Positions 21,118 through 32,485 of a stretch of DNA of 64,000 nucleotides are shown here, piece by piece. The translations under genes and the position numbers were made by a program. The DNA comes from Celoporthe dispersa (lineage: Eukaryota; Ascomycota; Sordariomycetes; Diaporthales; Cryphonectriaceae), in contig WAID01000005.1 in the NCBI GenBank assembly GCA_016584495.1, positions 218,501 to 282,500 of the forward strand, read 5' to 3'. The first letter of the stretch is position 1. The number at the start of each line of letters is the position of its first letter. The notes beneath the pieces were generated by a model. That model saw only the letters and a program-made list of their open reading frames with translations. It was not told the origin of the DNA and made no database searches.

Positions 21118-22212
21118 TGTTTCGAGCGGGGTTCGTGATTGTGCTAGGGCCAGATCGGGTCGGGTTCGAAAGCAGAGATCACCATTAGACTCGATATCAA
21201 GAATAGTAAGCAACCAAACGCTTTGATAAAGATGACTGCTTTTCTATAGGCAGTTTGAACAGGCAGTTTGAAGACTAGCAGTATCCGCTCGAATGTAGAC
21301 TGAGGTGCTGCTTCAATATCTTTTGGTTCTTGAAGGAGAGTTTCCCTTGCCTGCGATTGCAATGGTGCACCCCCGCTTTGATAGTATGTGTCAGCACGGC
21401 ACAGGATGGATGGGTCTTGCGGAATGCAAATATCCGGATGCTTACATAACTGAGGGGCAGGGTTACAAGATAGTTTGCTATTCTAACTATAGCTAACAAT
21501 ATGAACGGATAAGATATCTATAGTAAGATTCTTATAGCTCTTCAGTTGTCAATTCAAGTACAGATCGGAACTATAGTCTTATAAGCTCTTGAACACTCGC
21601 ATCAGTTATAATTGTTTGCTGTATTCGAGAATATACTCAGAACCGCTCTTGCTAGCATAGACTTCTCAGATACAACGGCTATCCTCGGATTACTAAAATG
21701 TATTACAAATTAATCAAGGAAGCGGCAGAAAATTATGTCAGCAAGTGGCAGAGAACTAGCATTTCTCGACAATCTTATCGCAAAGCATTTGAGCAATGTG
21801 AGTTTTAGATAGGAAGCGCTGGAGAGCTATGTTGATCCGGATCCGTACCCATTCTTCAAACTGGAGGCTGGAGCTAGAGGTATGCTTTTCTTGATCTGTT
21901 TGTCTCAAGTTGGGGACAGGAGAGGAGGAATTGTGATGGTGGCTTTGCCAGGGGGTTGATAGGTGCTTTGGCCTCCCGAAAAGGCAAGAAAGACGATGTC
22001 GGCTGATCTCGGTCGTAAAGGATATCTTCCCATTCCTACAAGCATCTCTCGCTATCCCGTCAATTTTAAACAAAGCAAGATCCCCAGTCACATCAAGACC
22101 ACGGGTAAGGTAAGGCAGCGGTAAAGGGGTGGTATTCTAACTGCTCAGCTCTCTCCCGGCCACTTGCGAAGCCATTCCCTCTTCCTGGGCCCGGTAGATG
22201 AGGCTCCATGCA
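21118..22212. other. AT-richer intergenic region between the HNWD pseudogene and the chromodomain gene
   Basis: This is the upstream side of the HNWD pseudogene. An open frame of 111 codons at 21756-22091 (minus) has no recognisable domain. The stretch 21480-21720 is AT-rich. I see no RNA gene or family A-D repeat. Confidence 0.3.
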
Positions 22213-23620
22213 TCACCTTCGCCTCGCTGTACCGTTGCCCCCCTGTGTCCAATCAGCAAGGAGTTCTTTGGCTAAATTGCGCCCAGGCGCCAAAGTCGAT
22301 TCCCAGCAGACCAAATACTCGGTCGTATTGTTGATGCGCCTTTCCCCCAAGAATCTTAGAGGCTTGCCACATGTCTGTAGAAGGAGGGGCATCATCATCC
22401 TCCACCTGCTTTTCCTCGTTGGCCAGCCCGTCAGCGCCCGCATGGCACACGCAGGGGGCCACCTCAGCCTACAGCTAGAGAGTGCTCTTGGGGCCAACCG
22501 TGACAAATTTGAAGCCTCTGCCCGCTTATTGCGCCTTCCTGGAGCGGATCGCGGCCTGCGAGTCTTGCGCGTGCCAACACGCTTCTGAACCGCCGCTGCG
22601 GGCTTCCGGGGCTTCCAGGGCTGAGTGGCGTCAGTATCCGAGGTTGAAAGCTGTCGTATAGCAGCAGCTCTGGGGCCGCTCGGCTGTACGGAGGGAGGCC
22701 CCTTGCGGCGCTTGTGGGGTGGACAGATATCCTTGGAGCCATCCTCGCCCGCCCCGGCTTCCCCGCCCTCCACCGCCATAGCATCGTCATCCAGAGAATC
22801 CGAGAGGTGTCTAGGGCTGCTCTGACCACGGGGATCATGTAGAGCCTGCGCCCCCGGCTCCCTGAACAGCGCGAGGACTGCTACCACCCAGAGCCGAGGT
22901 GGGAGGTGCTCCAGGCGTACCCGCCACTTGGCCTGTCTCTCGTCCGCCCAGAGCCAAGTGAGCGCCGCCATCGCTCTTACCTCCGCTCGGCCAAAGAGGG
23001 CGCGGTACGCTCACCTGAGGCGTGTTGCCATTTGATCGCGGAGACGGGAGATGACGATGGCTCGCGCAGGGTAGTACTGTCGTCTTGTAGGCTCCATCCC
23101 CATCCTCACCGGTCAATTCGTGAAGGGCCTCATCAGGGCAGACAGGGCTGTGTACCGCACGTTCAAAGGCCTTGTCTGGTGTGGGTGGCTGGCCTTTCGC
23201 CTCTCGTGGATGCGAGCGCTGTGGGTGAAGGCGTTGTTGCGATTCCATGGGCAGCTGAAGGCCCTGGACGTCTTTTCAGGCCCGGTCCGTCTTCCTTGTT
23301 GGGAGCAACCCCACCGTCAACGGGGTCAGTCACAGTGCCAGCCGCCTGGAACCCTGTGTCACTGCTGCTAGCATGGCCGGATGCAGCGCTGCGAGGCGCG
23401 CCTGCTCATATTTATTAATATGACTGCCCTCTCAGGGCTAGGACCTCAGATACATACCAACAATACCCTCAGATCCAGCGTTTGGACCTTTAGGAAGCGG
23501 GCGCAGCTCCTTGACTGGCGGGAAGGAGGCGTCAGACCAGCTGTCATCGAAACCGCCGTGATCAGACTCATCACTTGAGATCGCAATCGCTATGTCACAT
23601 GAGCTCCCCGACTCGGCCAT
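22213..23620 (-). pseudogene. Chromodomain-type protein, broken reading frame
   Basis: The N-terminal exon begins at ATG 23620 with an acidic, Ser-rich head (AISSDESDHGGFDDSWSDAS, FPPVKELRPLP) as seen in many fungal chromodomain proteins. After a 23450-22980 stretch with unclear splicing, a basic linker (KRRKGPPSV, RKPAAAVQKR) leads to a chromodomain-like segment: WQASKIL, then ERRINNTTEYLVCWESTLAP and LAKELLADW. The two halves of this segment are in different frames, separated by a run of five G near 22345. It lies between two HET genes. Similar chromodomain proteins in fungal repeats may be host genes or transposon-derived; I cannot decide which. Confidence 0.5.
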
Positions 23621-25054
23621 TGTATCACCAGTATTAGTATGGTATTGAGATGCAGAGAAAGCTGGAAAATTCGAGAAGGCTGAGCTGATAAAAATCTGGC
23701 GGGAAATCTGAGCACCTTGAGATCCAAGACAGAGGAGAGGGACGCACTTATATCTGCGTCTTCGGAGAGGGCTGAGCTCGGCTATACTTAGTATAGCAGA
23801 ACCCTCCTCTCCTCCCGCGCCCGCTGTCCCCCTCCTGCCCCCGTTCAATCCAGCAGCTGAATAAACGAGAGATATGCGCGTGGATAAAAGAGAGGCGCGA
23901 GGGGGGGAGAGGAGGAGAGGAGGATCTCTGAAGGGCGCGGGCATCAACCTACAGCCGTTGGCGGGCGCCAGAGCGGCAGCCGAAGAAGAAGAGGATGCTT
24001 GAGGTGTAGACATACTTATTGGCTGAACTGTAGCGCAACTGGATCAGTGATTTAAATGCCGAAATACCTGGTAATGGGTCGTAGACAGGCTGACTGATGC
24101 AGATAGCGCAGAGGCTGTTCTGCAGAAAACTATTGTGATCAAAATTGGTACCCCATTAATGAGTTTCACAGTAATCTAGAGATTCCAGAGACTCCTTAAG
24201 AATTTCAAAAGGTTATGTCAGCAAGAATGGCTGGTGTATGGAAATACAAGGGAGGAGCTTGACTGTTAATTGCAGGTACTGACTTTGGGTCTGCCAAGTG
24301 TGAGTGTACTTAAAGCTTGATTTGACGACTAAAGAGCTATGTACAGTGATCTATATAATGGTAATGAGTGGTTATAATAGCTTCTTAATAGGGATATGTT
24401 AGCTAGCATTATATCCAAGTCATTCAGATATCTTGGAATGGCTGCTATCCAAAGCTCAATCTGATCGAGTGGTATGTTTTGAGTGCTTTTCGTTGTGCTG
24501 CTTTTCTCTGTGACCTGAATGTTAGGTCATAACAATTTGATTGTGAAGCAAAAGCAATGCATGCTGGCTGCATGTATAATATACTGTGAATAATTGTGAT
24601 AGAGGTCTTGGAGGGTCCCTTTCACTGTGGATTCAAAGCTTTAAGTAAATGAGGCTATTCACAAATAGGCTGGCCATTTACTGACCCGCACCCATTCAAT
24701 GGTGTGGGACTGGCCAGCCAGTGAGTCACAGTGTTGCTATCCCAATCAGGACTAGCACCACCCAGGCCTCAGTTCATAGCAATGCTTTTCCATTCTACCA
24801 TTTGCAGTACTCCTATATGTGTCTTCCGCAGCTGGTCTGTGCTGACTTTTCCGATATAGAGCTGCATATTGTCTAACCCGAATGGTAGTATGCTGAATCA
24901 TCTTCGCGGCGCAGCATTATCTATACCCCGCTTTGGTAGTGGCAATGCTGCTCAGCCCCGGAGAAGATTTTGCTTCTACACCCCATATTCGCGGTCTCGA
25001 GCATTCTGGAGTGCCTTCAGACACTAACGCGTCAAGTTCCTCCGAGATCTGACG
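23621..25054. other. AT-rich spacer containing one family A repeat
   Basis: No coding sequence is recognised except the reverse-strand shadow of the chromodomain 5' region (23621-24013). From 24020 to 24600 the DNA is AT-rich with many TpA steps, as in RIP-affected DNA. The family A repeat lies at 24595-24830. The last 200 bp are presumably the promoter of the HET gene at 25055. Confidence 0.35.
24595..24830 (+). repeat. Family A dispersed repeat, copy 1
   Basis: It starts TGTGATAGAGG and ends TGTGTCTTCCGCA. It contains the shared blocks GTCCC-TT-ACTGTGGA, CAATGGTGTGG, GAGTCACAGTGTTGC, CACCCAGGCCTCAG and TTTGCAGTACTCCT. Similar copies lie at 30.6, 49.4 and 55.8 kb. No coding potential. Confidence 0.75.
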
Positions 25055-28000
25055 ATGCGGTTATTACGATACGACGACGCTGGCAGCTACAGCCTCACCC
25101 CGGACCTTACCGCTGACAATGTCCCTCCTTACGCGATCCTGTCTCATACATGGGGACCAGACGAAGTGGTCTTCGCAGACCTCGCATCTTCAAATGACGA
25201 CTGGAAACGCAAGACAGGCTTCGACAAGATCAGGTTCTGTGCCGAGCAAGCGACACAGCATGGGCTCCGGTATTTCTGGATGGATACTTGCTGCATTGAC
25301 AAGTCTGTTGCTATCGAGCTCCAAACTGCAATCAACAGCATGTTCCGGTGGTATCGCGATTCGAAGAGATGCTATGTCTATTTGACAGACGTCTCCACTC
25401 CTACAGCGCCGGGCGAGCAGCCTGCGGTGCTTTGGGAGGGGCCTTCCGAAAGAGCAGATGGTTCACGCGTGGCTGGACACTCCAAGAGCTTATCGCTCCG
25501 GCATCGGTGGAGTTCTACTCACGAGAAGGGCTGTTTCTAGGTGACAAGCGGTCTCTAGAGCCCCAACTATGCGATATCACAGGCATCCCTGCAGATGCTT
25601 TCCGCAGCAGGCCTTTATCCAATTTCACTATTACAGAACGAAAGAGATGGATTGGCAATCGTCAGACGAAGTATGAGGAGGATTTGGTGTATTCGCTATT
25701 GGGCATTTTTGATGTGTATATGCCTCTAGTATACGGCGAAGGGCGAGAAAATGCATGGAAAAGACTAGAAGAAGAGGTTCGGAAAGCTCAAAAGGGTAAT
25801 GATTCCTAAAGTCTATAGAAATCCGAATGAGTTCAAAAGCTAACTAAACTAGGATTCCAACACAATGATTTCTCGGTGCTTTTTAGCCTCTTCAACGTTC
25901 CCGAGATACAACACTTTGTGGCAAGAGAGAAGGAACTTGCGGAGATGCGCGAAAAGCTCGTGTCGGATGGAAGCCGTCGCATCGTCGTCCTCCATGGACT
26001 CGGTGGCATTGGCAAAACGCAAATCGCTATCACATACGCAAAAAGACACAAGGACGAGTATTCCGCCATCTTCTGGTTGAACATCAAGGATGAAGTTTCC
26101 ATCCAACAGAGCTTCATCAAAGTTGCGAGGCAGATCTTAAGACAACATCCCAATGCCAGCCGTCTGAGCGCTATAGATCTGCAGCAGGATCACAAGGAAG
26201 TGACCGAAGCAGTGAAAGCCTGGCTTAGCCTGCCAGGGAACACTAGGTGGCTGCTGATCTTCGACAATTTTGACAATCCGAAGTTGGCTTGTGGCAATAA
26301 TGACACAGGGATCGATATCCAATGCTTCCTTCCTGAGGCATACCAAGGGTCAGTGATTATCACGACACGGTCATCGCAAGTCGACTTGGGCCAGCCAATC
26401 CGGATGAGAAAGCTCGAGTCAGTGGATGACAGTCTTGAAATTCTGTCCAACACCTCAGGTCGAGGTAGCTTGAAAGATGGTAAGGCTTATACAGTAGTGC
26501 TATATAGTATACTCTTCTGACCTTGCATACAGATATCGAAGCTAAAAGGCTTGCAGAAGAGCTTGATGGACTTCCTCTGGCCCTTGCTACTGCTGGAGCA
26601 TACTTGAGGCATGTTTCTGTCAGTTTCAATGACTACCTTCGGCTTTACCAAGAATCATGGGCAAGACTTCACACAAGCACTCCAGCTTTAGGCTCCTACC
26701 AGGATCGCACACTATGCTCAACATGGCAGCTATCATATGATCAGATCCAGAGGCAAAGTCCACTTGCAGCTCATGTCCTTATGTGGTGGGCATATTTCGA
26801 CAATGACGACATCTGGTTCGAACTTCTCCGATCCCCCGGCACAGATCACCCAGCTTGGGTGGATGAGCTTAATGATGAATTGAACTTCAACGGAGCTATG
26901 GGCATGCTAAATAAATACGGCTTTGTTGAACCACATCAACTAATGACTGGCATGACTGGACCAAGGGGATTCAGCATCCACGCATGTGTACATGCCTGGG
27001 TGGTCAACATCCTGAATCAAAAGCGGAATCTCGTCTTGGCCAGACTTGCAGTAGACTGCGTTGCATCACGGGTTCCACCTCAATACACAGATCAATTCTG
27101 GGTGATTCAGAGACGACTTCTGCCTCACGCTATGAGGTCTTACATCATTATCAAGGATGGGCTCTACAATGGAGTATCAGCATTTCATGGCCTAGGAAGC
27201 CTTTACTCTGACCAAGGCAAGCTGCAGCAAGCTGAGGACATGTACCAGCGGGCGCTTCGAGGGAAGGAGAAGGCATGGGGTCCTGATCACACATCCACAC
27301 TCAACACAGTCAACAACCTAGGACACCTTTACTCTGACCAAGGCAAGCTGCAAGAAGCTGAGGACATGTACCAGCGGGCGCTTCGAGGGTATGAGAAGGC
27401 ATGGGGTCCTGATCACATATCCACACTCGATACAGTCAACAACCTAGGAAACCTTTACTCTGGCCAAGGCAAGCTGCAGCAAGCTGAGGATATGTACCAG
27501 CGGGCGCTTCGAGGGAAGGAGAAGGCATGGGGTCCTGATCACACATCCACACTCGATACAGTCAACAACCTAGGACTTCTTTATAAAAGCCAAGGCAAGC
27601 TGCAGCAAGCTGAGGACATGTATCAGCGGGCGCTTCGAGGGTATGAGAAGGCATGGGGTCCTGATCACACATCCACACTCGATACAGTCAACAACCTAGG
27701 ACTTCTTTACTCTGACCAAGGCAAGCTGCAGCAAGCTGAGGACATGTACCAGCGGGCGCTTCGAGGGAAGGAGAAGGCATGGGGTCCTGATCACACATCC
27801 ACACTCAACACAGTCAACAACCTAGGACTTCTTTACTCTGACCAAGGCAAGCTGCAGCAAGCTGAGGACATGTACCAGCGGGCGCTTCGAGGGAAGGAGA
27901 AGGCATGGGGTCCTGATCACACATCCACACTCAACACAGTCAACAACCTAGGACACCTTTACTCTGACCAAGGCAAGCTGCAAGAAGCTGAGGACATGTA

Positions 28001-29531
28001 CCAGCGGGCGCTTCGAGGGTATGAGAAGGCATGGGGTCCTGATCACACATCCACACTCAATACAGTCAACAACCTAGGAAACCTTTACTCTGACCAAGGC
28101 AAGCTGCAAGAAGCTGAGGACATGTACCAGCGGGCGCTTCGAGGGTATGAGAAGGCATGGGGTCCTGATCACACATCCACACTCAACACAGTCAACAACC
28201 TAGGAAACTTTTATAAAAACCAAGGCAAGCTGCAGCAAGCTGAGGACATGTACCAGCGGGCGCTTCGAGGGAAGGAGAAGGCATGGGGTCCTGATCACAC
28301 ATCCACACTCAACACAGTCAACAACCTAGGAAACCTTTACTCTGACCAAGGCAAGCTGCAGCAAGCTGAGGACATGTATCAGCGGGCGCTTCAAGGGTAT
28401 GAGAAGGCATGGGGTCCTGATCACACATCCACACTCAACACAGTCAACAACCTAGGAAACTTTTATAAAAACCAAGGCAAGCTGCAGCAAGCTGAGGACA
28501 TGTACCAGCGGGCGCTTCGAGGGAAGGAGAAGGCATGGGGTCCTGATCACACATCCACACTCAACACAGTCAACAACCTAGGAAACCTTTACTCTGACCA
28601 AGGCAAGCTGCAGCAAGCTGAGGACATGTACCAGCGGGCGCTTCAAGGGTATGAGAAGGCATGGGGTCCTGATCACACATCCACACTCAATACAGTCAAC
28701 AACCTAGGAAACCTTTACTCTGACCAAGGCAAGCTGCAAGAAGCTGAGGACATGTACCAGCGGGCGCTTCGAGGGTATGAGAAGGCATGGGGTCCTGATC
28801 ACACATCCACACTCGATACAGTCAACAACCTAGGACTTCTTTACTCTGACCAAGGCAAGCTGCAGCAAGCTGAGGACATGTACCAGCGGGCGCTTCGAGG
28901 GTATGAGAAGGCATGGGGTCCTGATCACACATCCACACTCGATACAGTCAACAACCTAGGACTTCTTTACTCTGACCAAGGCAAGCTGCAGCAAGCTGAG
29001 GACATGTACCAGCGGGCGCTTCGAGGGTATGAGAAGGCATGGGGTCCTGATCACACATCCACACTCGACACAGTCAACAACCTAGGAAACCTTTACTCTG
29101 GCCAAGGCAAGCTGCAGCAAGCTGAGGACATGTACCGGCGGGCGCTTCAAGGGTATGAGAGGATATGGGGACCTGAAAATATGATGAGACATCGACCAGC
29201 TATCAAAACTATGCAGGATCTCGGAGGTTTACTCTTGCTTCAGGGGAAGCCAGCTGAAGCCAAGATACTTTACACTCGAGCTTGCGCTAGTCTTGAAGCT
29301 CTTCTCGGGCCTTCGCATCAAGATGTCCAGATGATGCAGAGTCTATTAGTGAATCTAGACAAATCAAACCAAGGTAAGTTTGTTCTTTCTTAGTTTGTTC
29401 TTTCTTATCTTGATATATCGGAAACTAATAAATATATGTCAGATACAACGCTGCGATCGACTATAAAAAGGCGCTATAATACTGTTAAAAGAGAATTCGA
29501 TGCTCTCTTTAAACCTCGTCGTCATCGATAA
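25055..29531 (+). CDS. HET-NB-ARC-TPR NLR-type protein with 15 near-identical TPR units, one apparent frameshift
   Basis: Proposed exons: 25055-25795, 25853-26479, 26533-29373 and 29443-29531, with phase-consistent introns (GTAATG, GTAAGG and GTAAGT donors). The HET domain has MRLLRY, YAILSHTWG, FWMDTCCIDK, RGWTLQELIAP and YGEGRENAWKRLEEE. NB-ARC contains VVLHGLGGIGKTQIA (P-loop), WLLIFDNFDN (kinase 2), GSVIITTRS (RNBS-B-like) and GLPLAL (GxP). C-terminal TPR_12-type repeats of 42 residues follow (YSDQGKLQQAEDMYQRALRG, AWGPDHTSTLNTVNNLG). The HET frame shifts by one base at 25438-25441 (GGGG), where one further G would restore the conserved frame. The last exon gives a short basic tail. Such proteins are implicated in heterokaryon incompatibility: repeats are thought to sense, HET to execute cell death. 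Direct evidence for this gene is absent. Confidence 0.85.
27192..29207 (+). repeat. 126-bp tandem repeats encoding TPR units
   Basis: Sixteen consecutive 126-bp units start at CTAGGA. Fifteen differ only at a few positions (LGNLY/LGHLY/LGLLY/LGNFY, SDQ/SGQ/KNQ/KSQ, QQ/QE, RGKEK/RGYEK/QGYEK, LNTV/LDTV). The sixteenth diverges in its second half. Variation is combinatorial rather than tree-like, which suggests exchange between units. Confidence 0.95.
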
Positions 29532-30468
29532 AAAGAACTAGAAATATAGGCTGCATTTGAATTCCCTATGCATACTACAAGATGCTTTTCCATTTTCGCT
29601 ATAGTTTCTACGTAGTGTAATAAGAGTTGCCACGCATTGATCTTTCCCGTAATCACAATGCTGGAGAAGATATAGCGTAGTAATTTTGACAATACATAGG
29701 CCCGAAACTCCTCTTTTGAGTTTCATTTCACTCTTATATTAAGCCGTATCCTATCAGCCATCAGGCAATCAGCGCCCAAGTACTACATAGCTATGCGCAT
29801 CAAAGACAACGCGACGCGTCCTATTTGTAGAGGTTGAAGAGATGCAAGGGATTCCCACACACACACACACACACATATACACATGTATACGTAAAGACAT
29901 ATCCTCTCGTATGGCAGATTGGTGTGTCTTTTGCCCGTTGTCGAATCTCACAATCGGCAACAGGCAGGTCCTCGTGAAAGCCGAACTCATCTCTCTTGGC
30001 GCCTATATCTGGCTCAGCCACCATGTTCCTTGATATGTTAGAGAGAAACTAACTCTACTTATATGAAGATCCAAATTTGTATAACTATTTTATGAGGTAT
30101 CTTATGGTAGCATAGAGGTGCTGTGCCCGATCGTTTGACATGTGTTAATCTTTCTAGGGCCGCTCCTCAAACTGATCCTTAGACGCTGAACCTACGAGAG
30201 GAATTTTGTCCATGTCTTTCTCGATGAACTTGCTAACAGCATTTTAATTGTCTTTAGCAGGGGCTCTTGGCAGTCGATACATACGTTGGCAGATATTTTG
30301 ACATTGGGCTGATACTGAAGTTCAATGAAGCTTATCAGCCTTGTTCCCCTTATTCGCAGGATCACAGAACGGCGGACGCGCGCCGTAGATTCCGAGTTGC
30401 TGCAAGCCATGAGGAGGTTGAAGATTAGGTGTTTGAAATAAAAAATAGAGAAACTGACCCTAACTACA
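29532..30468. other. Intergenic region downstream of the HET-NB-ARC-TPR gene, with a CA microsatellite
   Basis: A CA dinucleotide run occupies about 29855-29876. Short frames on both strands (for example 29821-30024 minus) look partly protein-like but match nothing I know. No RNA gene is seen. Confidence 0.35.
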
Positions 30469-30634
30469 ATGAAGCCCTATACCGAACTCGAGCCTGCCCA
30501 GGCCCTCGAGGTTGTCAGAAAAAGGCTTGTCACAACGGCAAGCCTCGAAAGAATGGGACATTACAAGAGCAACTCTTCAACAACGCCTAGAAGGAAGAAC
30601 ATCGCATAAAACAGCCCACGAATATAGCCAAAGT
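30469..30634 (+). pseudogene. Pogo/Fot1-type transposase N-terminal fragment
   Basis: From ATG 30469 the HTH_psq-like start MKPYTELE is followed, after a one-base frame change at an A-run near 30520, by GLSQRQASKEWDITRATLQQ, a helix-turn-helix of pogo-type transposases. The fragment ends where a family A repeat begins at 30634. Only about 55 codons remain. Confidence 0.6.
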
Positions 30635-30860
30635 GTGGCAGAGGCCTTGGGGGTCCCATTTACTGTGGACCCAAGGCCTCAGGTGAATGAAGCCATTCAC
30701 AGATAGGCTGGCCAGCCAATGAGTCACAAAGTTGCTTTCCCAATCGGGACCAGCGCCACCCAGGCCTCAGTGTATAGCGATGCCTTTGGCACCTAGCAAT
30801 AGTTGAACATTCTATCGTTCCTTCCTACCATTTGCAGTACCCCTGTGTGTGTCTTCCGCA
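30634..30860 (+). repeat. Family A dispersed repeat, copy 2
   Basis: It starts TGTGGCAGAGGCCTTGG and ends TGTGTGTCTTCCGCA. It shares the full order of blocks with the 24.6 and 49.4 kb copies but lacks the segment with CAATGGTGTGG. It abuts the pogo fragment. Confidence 0.75.
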
Positions 30861-31867
30861 CGCGCCTTGCAATGTAAGGGGGAAAAAAATACGCCCAGGT
30901 CAGCGTTGCCCAGCCAGCGCCTCCCCCCTCCCCCTCCTCCTCTCCCTCCTCTAAATGCTATATCCCAGTCGTCAGCGCACCTATTTGCAGCGAGCCGGCG
31001 CATACTGCTATAGTGGCCGGCGCTGGGCGCACAGAAGGGTTACTGTAGGGGTATGGGAGGGGCCCTGTACGGCTGCATCCCCCGGATAACACACCTGGGC
31101 AGAGCCCTCGGCGCCACAACTTCACCGATAGAGCACATAGCAGGATTCTAAAAAGACCGGGCGATAGCGCACAGCGCGGCGCGCATTCTCATCCAATTCG
31201 TTTCGCCTGGGCTGCCGTATCCGTGGCGCTGGTGAAGGGATGTCAGGTAAATGGCCGGGTAAATCAGGTTAATCCCGACTCAGAATTACCAATTCAAAAA
31301 AAACACAAAAGGGCGGGTGCCCGATTGCGGGAACGTGAGCGACACCCGGCGCCGACCTGCGGGCGAGGCAGCACACTGCACCATCGCGCGATGTCCCTGC
31401 ATATCACGCAACCACTCGACGCCGCTGCCGCTGCCGCAGCCTGCATCACCTACCTCTGTGGCCATTGGCAGGCCTGGCGGGCGTGATGGGTCTGCCCCTC
31501 CTCCTCCTCCTCCTCCTCGGGCACCTATGAGACTGTCGCCATGGCAATTCTTCGCACGGGCAGCGGAGCCACGACATCGACCACGACGCGGGGCGGCAGA
31601 TGACGCCAGCGGATAATGTGATTGAGAGTCCGGATGATGGAAGCCTTGTCTTTCGACTCATTCATAAAAAGAAAGAAGAAGATAAAAATTAATAATACTA
31701 AAATGAGAAGTATATTAAGAAGTGAAAGGGCCCCCTCCCCGTGTCAAGTATTGATTCACACACGGCCACACATAGACTTCAGACCCGACCTGACCTGCCC
31801 TTACTCTACCCACCATATCTTTTCTGCCGGCCTCTGGGTGATATTTTTACCCCCCCCCCGGCCCAGC
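30861..31867. other. GC-rich spacer upstream of the DUF1993 gene
   Basis: No convincing gene. A CGAGCCGGCGCATA string near 30992 resembles the Crypton motif. A CTC-rich microsatellite lies at about 31498-31520. The last 250 bp, with AT-rich and C-rich tracts, are presumably the promoter and 5' UTR of the next gene. Confidence 0.3.
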
Positions 31868-32485
31868 ATGTCCGTCTACGATACTGTCGCCCCGCTCTTC
31901 CTCAGCGGCCTGCAGACCTACGACCACGTCCTCGCACAGGCAGAGGCATATGCAAGGAGAAGGGCGTCGACGTCGACGCCACCTTCTTCGAGGCCCGCCT
32001 CGTCGACGACATGCTGCCCCTCAAGTTCCAGGTCCAGAACACCACCAGCCTCGCGCAGATCAACATCGGCCGGCTCATCGGTGAGGACATCACACCCTTC
32101 GAGAAGGACGAGCAGACGGTGGCGGACCTGCGCAAGAGGGTCCAGAAGACACTGGAGTTCCTCAGGACCATCGACGCCGCCAAGGCCGCCGCCAAGGCCG
32201 CCGCCAAGGCCGCCGCCAAGGAGGAGGCCCTGGTCGACCTGTGAGTCTCTCACCCCCCCCCCCGACCGACGGATCCTCGGGTCATGTTTGTGATCTGACC
32301 CTGGAGGCGTGCGAGTTTACAGGCCTGCTCTGGGCAAGACGCACAAGGTCTCGGCCAAGGTTGCGGTTCTGCACCACGGCCTGCCCAACTTCTTCTTCCA
32401 CCTGAATGCTGGATACGCGATCCTCCGGGCCAGGGGCGTGCCCATCGGCAAGAAGGACTACCTCGTCCCCTTCTTGCCATTCTAA
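31868..32485 (+). CDS. DUF1993 family protein, one apparent frameshift
   Basis: Exon 1 is 31868-32240 and exon 2 is 32323-32485 (donor GTGAGT, acceptor ACAG, phase consistent). The start MSVYDTVAPLFLSGLQTYDH and the conserved LVDDMLPLKFQVQNT, NIGRLIGEDITPFEKDEQT and VLHHGLPNFFFHLNAGYAIL, ending VPIGKKDYL, are typical of DUF1993, a small helical family of the DinB/YfiT-like fold found in fungi and bacteria; its role is unknown. Near 31953 one base appears missing (between AEAYA and KEKGVDVDA), which puts the rest in another frame. An AAAK repeat (12-bp GCCGCCAAGGCC units) precedes the intron. Total length of about 170 residues is normal for the family. Confidence 0.8.

Noticed and set aside
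22208..22588. 126-codon plus-strand frame
   Set aside because: It lies opposite the chromodomain gene; the minus strand gives recognisable domain sequence, this one does not.
27192..29207. Possible CRISPR-like or minisatellite array
   Set aside because: The unit is 126 bp, in frame, and encodes a TPR; there are no variable spacers, and the organism is a eukaryote.
29821..30024. Small minus-strand protein near the CA microsatellite
   Set aside because: The C-terminal half is encoded by the microsatellite (YTCVYVCVCVCG) and no family is recognised.
30985..31025. Another Crypton motif cluster
   Set aside because: It shares only about 14 bp (GAGCCGGCGCATA-like) with the 15.0 kb motif and has no recombinase nearby, so chance cannot be excluded.
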